Of a stretch of 64,000 nt of DNA, positions 25,985 to 34,520 are shown in pieces. Positions within the stretch are counted from its first letter, which is position 1; each line of letters opens with the position of its first letter. Location of the stretch: contig NZ_JAMJWD020000005.1 in assembly GCF_023554255.2 (NCBI RefSeq), positions 186,001 to 250,000 of the forward strand. Direction: 5' to 3'. Source of the stretch: Phyllobacterium sp. 21LDTY02-6. GTDB lineage: Bacteria; Pseudomonadota; Alphaproteobacteria; Rhizobiales; Rhizobiaceae. Position numbers and translations under genes: made by a program. Below the pieces are notes generated by a model. It did not search any database and was not told the DNA's origin. It saw only the letters and a list, made by a program, of their open reading frames with translations.

Positions 25985-26562
25985 CCGGCCTCCGGGAGGG
26001 GCTCTGCGCCGCCGATAATCGAGGCGGCGACCTGTTCCATTGGCAGCCGTCTCTGCATCGCGCAGTTGCGCAAGATGCTGTAGGCATGCTCTTCGTCAGT
26101 TTGGCGCGCCGCCATGATTTTCTGTACCGCGGCATGAACCAACGGGCGGAGGCGAATACGCTCTTCGAGATGCAGGAGCCTGTTGCGAACCGTTTCACGC
26201 TCCGTGTGGATGCTCACTGCCATAACCAGTGCAGGGTAGATGGCCGACGCAGTGATCGGCTTGGATATGATTGTGCAAGAGCCGTGTTCCATGAGCCAGG
26301 CGATGCGGCCCGGCGCTTCCGACCCGAGAAGTGCGACAACTGGCCGGGGTGCGCTGGCTCCACTCCATGGCAGAAGGTTGTCCCATCCCTGATCCGCATC
26401 AACGAGAATCATGTCCGGGAGTTCGTCGACATCGAGAGGGGTCCACTGGATTGTCACGTGAAAACCCAACAGCTTCAGCTGGCGCGATAACCGCTCTGTT
26501 GCAGCCTCCGGACGATGCAAGACCGTGACGCGCCATCCCGTAAAATTCGGCGTTTCCCTCAT
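25981..26562 (-). CDS. ANTAR-domain antiterminator (AmiR-like)
   Basis: 193 residues. A degenerate receiver-like N-terminal domain (VTVLHRPEAATERLSRQLKLLGF, ILVDADQG) is followed by a coiled-coil and a C-terminal ANTAR RNA-binding domain (about residues 125-185). The region from RLRPLVHAAVQKIMAARQTD to the motif AYSILRNCAMQRRLPMEQVA fits the ANTAR three-helix pattern. In Pseudomonas, AmiR is held inactive by AmiC and, on amide binding, antiterminates transcription. Here it directly follows an AmiC-like gene (four-base overlap), and the operon leader contains a terminator at 27707-27755. Confidence 0.88.
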   Translation of the reverse strand: MRETPNFTGWRVTVLHRPEAATERLSRQLKLLGFHVTIQWTPLDVDELPDMILVDADQGWDNLLPWSGASAPRPVVALLGSEAPGRIAWLMEHGSCTIISKPITASAIYPALVMAVSIHTERETVRNRLLHLEERIRLRPLVHAAVQKIMAARQTDEEHAYSILRNCAMQRRLPMEQVAASIIGGAEPLPEAG

Positions 26563-27692
26563 GACACGATCCGTAATTTTGGTGCTGGGCGCTTCCTGCG
26601 TCCAGTTAGATAGGGATCGGCCGCAATTGCGGGCCGTGATGCGATGATATCAAACCCATTGTCGGTGGTGATCCGGCCCAGATGAAATGGCAACGCTGCA
26701 TGATTGGTTTCGCCATCGATGCGAATATCGCCATGCACTGTCGATAGGGGCGCTCCCGACAATCGGCGAAGAACTATTTGCGGGTCGTCCGTTCCGGAGG
26801 CCAGGATGGCTTCACCGCACATTTTTACGGCCGAATAAGCGCTGGCGAAGAAATTGGAAATACGCCGCTCCGTTCCGAAGCGCTTTGCGAGGCGCGCCTT
26901 GAATGCCAGATTTTCAGGTGTGTTGAGGCTGTCGAAGTACGAAGCTACCGACAATTGTCCCGTTGCGACGCCACGACCGACTTCGCCGAGTTCGCATTCC
27001 GTCAGGTCGCAACTGACAACGGGGCAGTTTTCGGGCTTGAAGGCCGGGTCGCGATCTCCAAGCAGCTTGAAGGCTTTCAGGAACGCATAGCTTGCCGGAC
27101 CAATAAGATTGCTGAGGACGAAACTTGGCCTGCGCTGTTCGATGTCATTGACGATGCGCTCGACCGCGGTTTCTTCGAATGGCAAATAACGCTCGCCAAG
27201 AATCTCACCCCCCGACTCGTTGATCAGTTCACGCGAGAGCCTGTTCATCTCCCAGCCCCAGACATAATTGGCGCCGAGGAGGTAAGGCCGCTTGCCATAA
27301 CGGGGAAGGAGATATTCGAAAAGAGGAATAAGATGCTGATTGGGACAAGCGCCGGTATAGATGACATTCTCGTTGGCCTCGAAGCCCTCATAGGGGCACA
27401 TATACCAAAGCAGACCGTCGTGTTTTTCCACGAGCGGAATGACTTCTTTGCGCGCCAGAGACGTGATCGTTCCAACAATGTGGCGACAATCGGAATCGCG
27501 CAGCATTGAACGCGCGCCTTCGAGATATTCTGGGATTGCGCCATGCGGATCGATGAATACCGGCTGGACCAGATTGCCATGCGCAGCGCGCAACTCTCCG
27601 ATGGCAAATTCGGCGCCGTCACGCGATTCGCGCCCCATCGCCCCGTACGGGCCGGTTGTCGAATAGAGTATGCCGATTTTTACCGCGTCCAT
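26559..27692 (-). CDS. AmiC-like amide sensor (type I periplasmic-binding fold, no signal peptide)
   Basis: 377 residues of the ABC-type branched-chain/urea/amide-binding fold: IGILYSTTGPYGAMGRESRDGAE at the start, then GTITSLARKEVIPLVEKHDGL and YMCPYEGFEA. The latter is characteristic of the amide/urea subgroup. No signal peptide is present, so the protein is cytoplasmic, as AmiC is. Pseudomonas AmiC binds amides and releases the antiterminator AmiR. The next gene is an ANTAR protein coupled by overlap, and the operon encodes a formamidase and a peptide-type importer, so this is most likely the operon's ligand sensor. Confidence 0.88.
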   Translation of the reverse strand: MDAVKIGILYSTTGPYGAMGRESRDGAEFAIGELRAAHGNLVQPVFIDPHGAIPEYLEGARSMLRDSDCRHIVGTITSLARKEVIPLVEKHDGLLWYMCPYEGFEANENVIYTGACPNQHLIPLFEYLLPRYGKRPYLLGANYVWGWEMNRLSRELINESGGEILGERYLPFEETAVERIVNDIEQRRPSFVLSNLIGPASYAFLKAFKLLGDRDPAFKPENCPVVSCDLTECELGEVGRGVATGQLSVASYFDSLNTPENLAFKARLAKRFGTERRISNFFASAYSAVKMCGEAILASGTDDPQIVLRRLSGAPLSTVHGDIRIDGETNHAALPFHLGRITTDNGFDIIASRPAIAADPYLTGRRKRPAPKLRIVS

Positions 27693-27706
27693 CAGCCTGC
27701 CAATAC

Positions 27707-27779
27707 CAAAAGCCCCACGACGCAGTATCCCATCAAGGATGGGGCGTCATGGGGCGAAACTGCCCTTCGACCATCGAAG
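27707..27779 (-). promoter_or_regulatory. Leader terminator of the amiC-like operon, probable AmiR antitermination target
   Basis: On the minus strand, just before the first gene, GCCCCATGACGC pairs with GCGTCGTGGGGC (11 of 12). An inner perfect hairpin, CCCATC-CTT-GATGGG, lies between the arms, and CTTTTGG follows, giving a strong intrinsic terminator at 27707-27755. A separate hairpin, CTTCGA-TGG-TCGAAG (27765-27779), precedes it. A terminator ahead of the first gene of an AmiC/AmiR operon is what ANTAR control requires. The exact two-hexaloop ANTAR target was not recognised. Confidence 0.65.
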
Positions 27780-27934
27780 TCATGTGATTACAGACGATTT
27801 GCTCAATCTGCAGGCATGATTAAAATACGGGCAAGCAATTCTTGTCAAGTGTGAATCGATCGGTGCGCGGCCTCGCATGCAACTGGTATTCGATACGAGT
27901 CATGGCATCTCCCTTCGTTTGATTTCAATGTGGG

Positions 27935-28675
27935 TTAAACCGTGGGGGAGTGTTTATATTGAGACCAAAGCCCAATCCGCACTAAGGGTCTGCCTGGCGA
28001 CCAGGGCAGGACGTTTCCCTGCCAGTCCAGATACAGGTTCTGTCGTGTTCCTGCGTGGTTGGTAAGAACCTGCGCCATACCTTTTACACTTTCCTCGACG
28101 GATATCTCCGCGTCGACGGTGCCGTCCAGCGTGCCCATAGCGGTGGCTGCCCAGCCAGGATGGATTGACAGCACGGTCAGCTCGGGATGATCCGCATGAA
28201 TGGTGCGGGCGAGTATATTCAGTGCCGCCTTGCTGGCCCGGTATAGGTCCAGCTTTAAGCCGGGCTCGGTATTCAGCGTGATACTGGCACGGTGTGATGA
28301 CATCACCGCCAACGTACCGTTAGGAGACAAGCGGTCCAGCAGTCGGTGCGCCAACCGGATCGGACCGAAGCAGTTGGTCAGCATGATCTCTGAGAACTCG
28401 GCGTCCGTCGCTTCAGTCACTGAATTGTGTAGCGGCCCGAAAATGCCTGCGACCAGAAAGATGACGTCAAACGAGTCTCCAATTTCGCTGCGCAATACCT
28501 TGACCTGATCCGCCTGTGTTACGTCCACATGAGCAACTCGCGCAACCGACTGCAATGCGGTTGTATCAGCGCCTGCACGTGCAGTTCCGGTGACGGCCCA
28601 GCCCATGGCGTTTAGTGTTTCGGCGAGGCCGAGACCAAGGCCACGTTCGGCCCCAATGATGAGAATTGATGGCAT
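27935..28675 (-). CDS. Short-chain dehydrogenase (C-factor-like)
   Basis: 246 residues from MPSILIIGAERGLGLGLAE, with AAGGA seven bases upstream of the ATG. The cofactor motif is GAERGLGLGLA, the Asp of DVTQAD contacts the adenine, and the catalytic pair is YRASK. The NNAG motif is replaced by FLVAGIFGP, as in the C-factor/CsgA-like SDR branch. A much longer open frame continues upstream but is only antisense to other genes. It is followed upstream by a truncated second SDR gene on the same strand. Confidence 0.85.
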   Translation of the reverse strand: MPSILIIGAERGLGLGLAETLNAMGWAVTGTARAGADTTALQSVARVAHVDVTQADQVKVLRSEIGDSFDVIFLVAGIFGPLHNSVTEATDAEFSEIMLTNCFGPIRLAHRLLDRLSPNGTLAVMSSHRASITLNTEPGLKLDLYRASKAALNILARTIHADHPELTVLSIHPGWAATAMGTLDGTVDAEISVEESVKGMAQVLTNHAGTRQNLYLDWQGNVLPWSPGRPLVRIGLWSQYKHSPTV

Positions 28676-28686
28676 CGATAGTCCTT

Positions 28687-29581
<895 letters not shown>

Positions 29582-29587
29582 AGTGGC

Positions 29588-30514
29588 TTGGCACGCGCAA
29601 GCTCTAAAACAAGGCCGCCGTGTGCCGGGCTGCTGACCTCCCGTTTCGAGTTCGATGCCATAGGCACGTCCTGGGAGATCGACACGCCTGCGCCACTGGA
29701 GCCGGCGACGAAGGACCAAATCCTCGATCTGGTCGAGCGTTTCGACAGCGTCTATTCGCGGTTCCCCCATGACTCCATCGTCACGCGAATTGCGAAAGCT
29801 GTCGATGGCGGAACGTTCAGCTTCCCGGCTGATGCAGTCCCGATGTTCGAGATTTACGACCAACTTCATGCCGCGACGGATCGGGCGGTCGATCCGCTCG
29901 TCGGTCGCGACCTCGAGCTTCTCGGATATGACGCTAGTTACTCGCTAACGCCTGACGAAGATGCGGTGGAGTTGATATCGAGACACCGCCTGGTCTGGTG
30001 CCAGGACGTTATGCGCTCGGGCAGGACGATAACGACACGAGCTCCGCTCGTCGTCGATGTAGGAGCCGTAGGTAAAGGGAGCCTCATCGATCTCGTCACC
30101 GGGCTTCTCGCATCCGAGGGTATCGAAGGCTTCATCGTCGATGGCAGCGGGGATATGCGCCATCGCGGAAGCACCGCACTCGATGTCGGCCTCGAACATC
30201 CTTTCGATCCAAGCATGGTGATCGGAGTCGCCAACCTGAGAAATGCCTCGATCTGCGCGTCCGCATCAAATCGCCGGCGGTGGGGCAAAGGCCTCCATCA
30301 TGTCCTTGATGGTCGAACCGGACGGCCGACGATGGATGTCATCGCCACTTGGGCCATCGCGGCCGACACGGCAACTGCCGACGGGCTCGCTACGGCACTG
30401 TTCTTCGGCTCGCCCACACAACTGATGACGACGTTCGACTTCTCCTTTGTCCGTATGTTCGCCGACGGGCGCGTCGAGGTTTCGGACAACTTCGATGGCG
30501 AAGTCTTTACTTGA
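29588..30514 (+). CDS. FAD:protein FMN transferase (ApbE-like)
   Basis: 308 residues. FEFDAIGTSWEID at the start, the VERFDSVYSRF block, VVDVGAVGKGSLIDLV and the acceptor-site region DPLVG match ApbE. The C-terminal GKGLHHVLDGRTGRPTMDV, with TADGLATALF after it, supplies the Mg-binding Asp/Thr positions. ApbE attaches FMN covalently to a Thr of target proteins. The next gene encodes such a target (FMN-binding domain). The start is uncertain: a TTG at 29588, seven bases after the aldo-keto reductase stop; there is no ATG and no signal peptide, although many ApbE proteins are exported. Confidence 0.85.
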   Translation: MARASSKTRPPCAGLLTSRFEFDAIGTSWEIDTPAPLEPATKDQILDLVERFDSVYSRFPHDSIVTRIAKAVDGGTFSFPADAVPMFEIYDQLHAATDRAVDPLVGRDLELLGYDASYSLTPDEDAVELISRHRLVWCQDVMRSGRTITTRAPLVVDVGAVGKGSLIDLVTGLLASEGIEGFIVDGSGDMRHRGSTALDVGLEHPFDPSMVIGVANLRNASICASASNRRRWGKGLHHVLDGRTGRPTMDVIATWAIAADTATADGLATALFFGSPTQLMTTFDFSFVRMFADGRVEVSDNFDGEVFT

Positions 30515-30528
30515 GACAAGGAAACACG

Positions 30529-30913
30529 ATGCGACACCAGACAAGGAACATTCTCGTGACGACCGCCCTGACGATGACGCTTGCCGGAGCAGCGGAAGCA
30601 CAAAGCGCCAGGCCCGCCCAATATGCCGACGGGGGTCTACACGGCGACAGGAGATTACGGCGGCCAACCATCGCACATCACCGTCAGGGCGTGGCTCAAG
30701 GACGGTATCATCACTGCCGTGACCGTGACTCCACATGCCTACGTTCGCCGCTCTCTCGAGCTGCAGCGCGCCTTCGCCGTCGCGGTGCCGAAGGTCGTGA
30801 TCGGCAAGCGCATCGATCAGGTCAAGGTCGGCAAGCTGGCTGGTTCCAGTGGCACGCCGAAGGGGTTCAATGATGCCATCCGGAAGATAAAGGAACAGGC
30901 TGCACGTAGATGA
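30529..30913 (+). pseudogene. Exported FMN-binding domain protein with a one-base frameshift
   Basis: From ATG 30529 the frame encodes a signal peptide (ending AGAAEAQS) and ARPAQYADG. At a run of five G near 30632-30637 the meaningful frame shifts by one and continues VYTATGDYGGQPSHITVRAW to the end. Removing one G restores a protein of about 127 residues. The target motif for ApbE flavinylation is GSSGTPKGFNDAI, with the acceptor Thr. It lies directly after apbE, its likely modifying enzyme. The shift may be a real mutation, phase variation or a sequence error. Confidence 0.75.
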
Positions 30914-31068
30914 CGGCGATGACGATCGTCATCCGTGACGGCTTCCATGCCGCCCGAGCGAAAAAACACAACAGGAGTACGGAAGCCGAAATTCGCGCCA
31001 ATCTTGCCGCCGTTGCTGCTGGCGAAGTTGGCCGCGGTGGCGCAAAGCGTCGCCGTTTGGAGGAGTAG
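30910..31068 (+). CDS. Small ribbon-helix-helix-like protein (FitA-type antitoxin-like), orphan
   Basis: A 52-residue frame starting MTAMTIVIRD, overlapping the stop of the FMN-binding gene by four bases. HNRSTEAEIRANLAAVA resembles the second helix of FitA/VagB-type antitoxins (HGRSMEAEVRxIL). The usual residues between strand and helix are partly missing, and no toxin gene follows, so it may be a remnant. The rest of the gap to the LysR gene holds nothing recognisable. Confidence 0.4.
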   Translation: MTAMTIVIRDGFHAARAKKHNRSTEAEIRANLAAVAAGEVGRGGAKRRRLEE

Positions 31069-31164
31069 GTAAGCCAGGCCCAAGGCATTTAGAGTGCGCC
31101 TTCGCGGAATCTCAAAAAAGACGCTCAAAGAGGTCAACTGAAAGGCTGACCTGGTGCCGTTCGA

Positions 31165-32052
31165 TCACTCTTTCAATGCCTCGACCAGCAAGGTGAACGC
31201 GGGCGAATGGTGCCGGCGCGAGGGGTAATAGAGATGGTATCCGGGAAACGGCGGCGTCCAATCGTCGAGGACCTGCACAAGCCGCCCGTCATCAAGATAC
31301 TCCCGAACGACGTCTTCGTGAACGTAGGTGAGGCCATATCCGTCCAGGGCAGCTTTCACAATCTGGGGAACCCCGTTGAATGCCACCTGACCGTCCACCC
31401 TCACCCGAATTTCGCCTCCGTCTCGTTCGAACTCCCAAGCATAGAATCCGCCATAGCTCGGCAGCCGCAGGTTGATGCAGCGGTGCGCCGTCAGTTCCTG
31501 CGGCGACTTCGGCGGCGGCTGGTCCCTAAAGCAGGACGGCGCACCAACGACGATCATTCGCGCCAGCGGCCCGATGCGGACTGCAATCATGTCTTTCTCG
31601 ACCTGGTCGCCTAGCCGAACCCCGGCATCGAAGCGCTCGGCCACGATGTCGGTCAATGCAGACTCTGCGATGAGTTCGACCTTGATGTCAGGATACTCGA
31701 GGAGGAATGCGGAAAGCTTGGGCCAAAGTATGGTGTCGATTGCATGCTGGCCGGCGGTAATCCTGAAGCTTCCCGCCGGCTTGTCCCTGAATTCGCTGAG
31801 CGCCGATAGTTGGGCATCGATAGTGCCGAACGCGGGCGCAAGGGTGGAAAACAACTGTTCTCCCGCAGCCGTTGGGGCAACGCTCCGCGTCGTTCGGGTC
31901 AGCAGCCGAACTCCGAGCCGTGCCTCCAGACGTTTAATAATCAAACTGAGCGATGACTGGGACGTGCCAAGCCGGGCGGCGGCCTTGGTGAAGCTTTTCT
32001 CCTCGGCCACCGCCAGGAAGGCCATCAGGTCTCCAAGTTCTTCCCGCTGCAT
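31165..32052 (-). CDS. LysR family transcriptional regulator
   Basis: 295 residues. The N-terminal winged helix-turn-helix reads MAFLAVAEEKSFTKAAARLG then TSQSSLSLIIKRLEARLGVR, followed by RTTRSVAPTAAGEQL, textbook LysR. The effector domain follows (SFRITAGQHAIDTILWPKL and so on). It is transcribed divergently from the exported ABM-domain gene and the run of genes to 36.1 kb, which it most likely controls. The 130-bp gap between them contains an ATTAG-CGT-CTAAT dyad. Confidence 0.9.
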   Translation of the reverse strand: MQREELGDLMAFLAVAEEKSFTKAAARLGTSQSSLSLIIKRLEARLGVRLLTRTTRSVAPTAAGEQLFSTLAPAFGTIDAQLSALSEFRDKPAGSFRITAGQHAIDTILWPKLSAFLLEYPDIKVELIAESALTDIVAERFDAGVRLGDQVEKDMIAVRIGPLARMIVVGAPSCFRDQPPPKSPQELTAHRCINLRLPSYGGFYAWEFERDGGEIRVRVDGQVAFNGVPQIVKAALDGYGLTYVHEDVVREYLDDGRLVQVLDDWTPPFPGYHLYYPSRRHHSPAFTLLVEALKE

Positions 32053-32083
32053 TCATTGACCTTAGGTATAAGTTCAATCTCAT

Positions 32084-32096
32084 ATTAGCGTCTAAT
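32084..32096. promoter_or_regulatory. Possible LysR-binding dyad in the divergent promoter region
   Basis: ATTAGCGTCTAAT is a perfect inverted repeat with a three-base centre, 32 bp before the LysR start and about 90-100 bp before the divergent ABM gene. The position fits a LysR recognition site; there is no further proof. Confidence 0.35.
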
Positions 32097-32184
32097 CGAA
32101 ACAAACGACAAGGTCTATATGTCTCCTCACACAGAAGAGGCACTGGCCTCTTCGCAAACCAAAAGCAGCAATTGGAGCCGTTTT

Positions 32185-32577
32185 ATGAGCTTGAAAGGCC
32201 TTCTCGTCATCGCCGCTTCGATCATCGCTCCGCTTGCCGTCCAGCCGGCGATGGCACAAGAGGCCGAGGGTCCGGTGATCCGGATCGCGGAGCTGGAAAT
32301 CGATCCGGCGCAGATGGCCGCCTACTCGGCTGCCGTGAAGGAGGAGATGGAAGCATCCATCCGCGTCGAGCCAGGCGTCCTTGCGCTCTACGCGGTGTCG
32401 ATCAAAGGCAAACCCAACCACCTCAGGTTCTTCGAGATGTATACGGACGAGGCTGCCTACGATTCCCACCGCGAATCTCCGCATTTCAGGAAATATGTCG
32501 AGACCACCAAGGACATGATCACCTCCCGCAAGCTTTTCGACACAGACAATTTCCAGCTCAGTGCCAGGCAGCGTTGA
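32185..32577 (+). CDS. Exported antibiotic-biosynthesis-monooxygenase (ABM) domain protein
   Basis: About 130 residues. The signal peptide is MSLKGLLVIAASIIAPLAVQ ending PAMAQ, followed by a ferredoxin-like ABM fold: IRIAELEIDPAQMAAYSAAV, EPGVLALYAVS, FFEMYTDEAAYDSHRESPHF. The ATG at 32185 has GGAG seven bases upstream and gives a clean signal peptide; an upstream ATG at 32119 would place 22 residues before it. ABM domains act as cofactor-free oxygenases or heme/quinone binders. An exported version is less common, and its neighbours are exported too. Confidence 0.8.
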   Translation: MSLKGLLVIAASIIAPLAVQPAMAQEAEGPVIRIAELEIDPAQMAAYSAAVKEEMEASIRVEPGVLALYAVSIKGKPNHLRFFEMYTDEAAYDSHRESPHFRKYVETTKDMITSRKLFDTDNFQLSARQR

Positions 32578-32723
32578 ACGAGAGAAGCGGAGGGTGTGCG
32601 TAATGAAGCGATCTCCCCTGTCAAAGCTTTGGCCCGGAGTGATCCCATCACCGAAAACCAGTTCGACCACAGTTGAATGTATCTCTCATAGCAACTGCCG
32701 GCCAGGAATTTCAGGAGACCCGG

Positions 32724-33503
32724 ATGAAACATCTAATCGCACCACTCATGGGAGTTGTTATGATGACTGCCTCGGATGCAGGAGCTCAACAGCCCAATCT
32801 CGAAGGCCGCCGTTTCTCGCCCGATCAGGTTCGTTCAGTGGCGCCCGCTCTCGAAGAGTACACGCAGCAACGCCTCTACGGCGACGTCTGGCAGCGTCCC
32901 GGTCTCGATCGGCGCGATCGCAGCCTCGTTACGATTGCCGCGCTGATCGCGCGAGGAGAAGCCCCGGCTCTCACCTACTACGCCGATCAGGCGCTTGAGA
33001 ACGGCGTGAAGCCATCCGAGATTTCGGAGGCGATCACGCATCTCGCCTATTATTCCGGCTGGGGAAAGGCGATGGCCACGGTCGGTCCCGTGAGCGAAGC
33101 TTTTGCCAAGCGAGGCATCGGCCCGGATCAGCTCGCAGCCGTCGAATCTCCGCCTCTGCCGCTGGACGAACAGGTGGAAGCACAACGCGCCACCACTGTC
33201 GGCAACCAGTTCGGCAGCGTTGCTCCCGGCCTCGTTCAGTACACGACCGACTATCTCTTCCGTGACCTATGGCTGCGCCCCGATCTGGCGCCGCGGGATC
33301 GCAGCCTTGTCACGGTCGCCGCGCTGATCTCGGTCGGTCAGGTTGAACAGATCGCCTTCCACCTGAACAAAGCCATGGACAACGGGCTGACCGAAGAGCA
33401 AGCCGCCGAAGTCATCACCCATCTGGCATTCTACGCCGGCTGGCCTAACGCGATGTCGGCGCTGCCGGTTGCCAAGGCCATCTTTGAAAAGCGCCGCAGC
33501 TAA
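32724..33503 (+). CDS. Exported tandem carboxymuconolactone-decarboxylase (CMD)-domain protein
   Basis: About 259 residues with a short signal peptide (ending ASDAGAQ). Two CMD repeats are evident. Each has LYGDVW/LFRDLW, RPxLxxRDRSLVT, the helix AALI, and ITHLAYYSGW / ITHLAFYAGW; repeat one is at about residues 40-130 and repeat two at 160-255. AhpD-type CxxC residues are absent and the protein contains no Cys at all, so it cannot be a peroxidase of that type. AGGAGA lies six bases before the ATG. Function is probably lactone or hydroperoxide related, not decided. Confidence 0.82.
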   Translation: MKHLIAPLMGVVMMTASDAGAQQPNLEGRRFSPDQVRSVAPALEEYTQQRLYGDVWQRPGLDRRDRSLVTIAALIARGEAPALTYYADQALENGVKPSEISEAITHLAYYSGWGKAMATVGPVSEAFAKRGIGPDQLAAVESPPLPLDEQVEAQRATTVGNQFGSVAPGLVQYTTDYLFRDLWLRPDLAPRDRSLVTVAALISVGQVEQIAFHLNKAMDNGLTEEQAAEVITHLAFYAGWPNAMSALPVAKAIFEKRRS

Positions 33504-33520
33504 TCCGGGGCGGCCAAAGG

Positions 33521-34021
33521 ATGGTAAAGTCGTGGACTGGTTCAAACATACCTCGAACGAGCACAATGCCGGGTGCTGCGGTGTCACTTGCTCGCGGAAT
33601 CCTCTTCGCAGCGACGCTGCAGACACTCGTCGCCCACGCAGCTCACGCCCAGACCAATGAGGCAGCCATGAAGGTCAGATTCACGCTCAACGGGACGGTC
33701 GTGACGGCAACCCTCGAAGACAATGCTACAACGCGCGATTTCATCGCCATGCTGCCGCTGACTGTCACGCTTGAGGATTTTGCAGCGACCGAGAAGATCG
33801 CCTATTTGCCACGGAAGCTCAGCACGCAGGGAGCTCCGTCGGGAATCGATCCCAAGGCCGGTGACGTCACCTATTACGCGCCGTGGGGCAATCTTGCTCT
33901 GTTTCACAAGGATTTCCGCCATTCGCCCGGTCTCGTGAAACTCGGGCATATCGACCAGGGCATCGAGGCACTACGCATTACCGGCTCTGCCGCAGTCACC
34001 GTCGAACAAGCGAAAGACTAG
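33521..34021 (+). CDS. Exported cyclophilin-like fold protein
   Basis: 166 residues. A hydrophobic signal (GILFAATLQTLVAHAAHAQ) is followed by MKVRFTLNGTVVTATLEDN, RDFIAMLPLTVTLEDFAATEKI-like, KAGDVTYYAPWGNLALFHKD and GLVKLGHIDQGIEAL. This is the pattern of small bacterial cyclophilin-like barrels (formerly DUF369/DUF4 types) that follow oxidoreductases in LysR-controlled clusters. The start is uncertain: ATG 33521 has a poorly spaced AAAGG, and ATG 33566 gives a shorter signal. No isomerase activity is established for these proteins. Confidence 0.7.
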   Translation: MVKSWTGSNIPRTSTMPGAAVSLARGILFAATLQTLVAHAAHAQTNEAAMKVRFTLNGTVVTATLEDNATTRDFIAMLPLTVTLEDFAATEKIAYLPRKLSTQGAPSGIDPKAGDVTYYAPWGNLALFHKDFRHSPGLVKLGHIDQGIEALRITGSAAVTVEQAKD

Positions 34022-34079
34022 CGCGCACGACGGACATGGACACACGCGATCAAGCGCCCAAATTCAGGGAGTACTTGCA

Positions 34080-34454
34080 ATGAACACATGGCCCGAAGAT
34101 GAACTGCACAAGATAGCTGAAAGCGACGACCTGCATATCGCGCCGCTCCGCGAAGACGGCACCACCTACGGCACGCTGACCTGGATCTGGTCGGTTGTCG
34201 TGGACGGCGGGCTCTATGTTCGCGGCTATAATGGCCAGAAATCGCGCTGGTATCAGGCCGCGATCCGTCAGAAGGCAGGCCGCATCACAGCCGCCGGCAT
34301 GACCAGGGAAGTGGCCTTCGAACCGGGCGATGGCGCTCTCAACGATCGCATCGACGAAGCATACCGCCGCAAATACGCCACGAGCCGCTATCTCGCGCCG
34401 ATGATCGGTGAACGCGCCCGCGCGGCAACCGTAAAAATTACCCCAAAGGGTTGA
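34080..34454 (+). CDS. DUF2255 family protein
   Basis: 124 residues with no signal peptide. WPEDELHKIAESDDLHIAPL, WSVVVDGGLYVRGYNGQKSRWYQAA and the final RRKYATSRYLAPMI fit DUF2255, a small split-barrel (flavin-reductase-like) domain that often accompanies nitroreductases and CMD proteins. It is probably part of the same transcription unit as its neighbours. The biochemical role is unknown. Confidence 0.75.
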   Translation: MNTWPEDELHKIAESDDLHIAPLREDGTTYGTLTWIWSVVVDGGLYVRGYNGQKSRWYQAAIRQKAGRITAAGMTREVAFEPGDGALNDRIDEAYRRKYATSRYLAPMIGERARAATVKITPKG

Positions 34455-34520
34455 GGGTCAACGGCGTACGGGCTGACGAAGCACAAGGGTACGCCCATTG
34501 CGGAGAACAGAAGGACAGGC

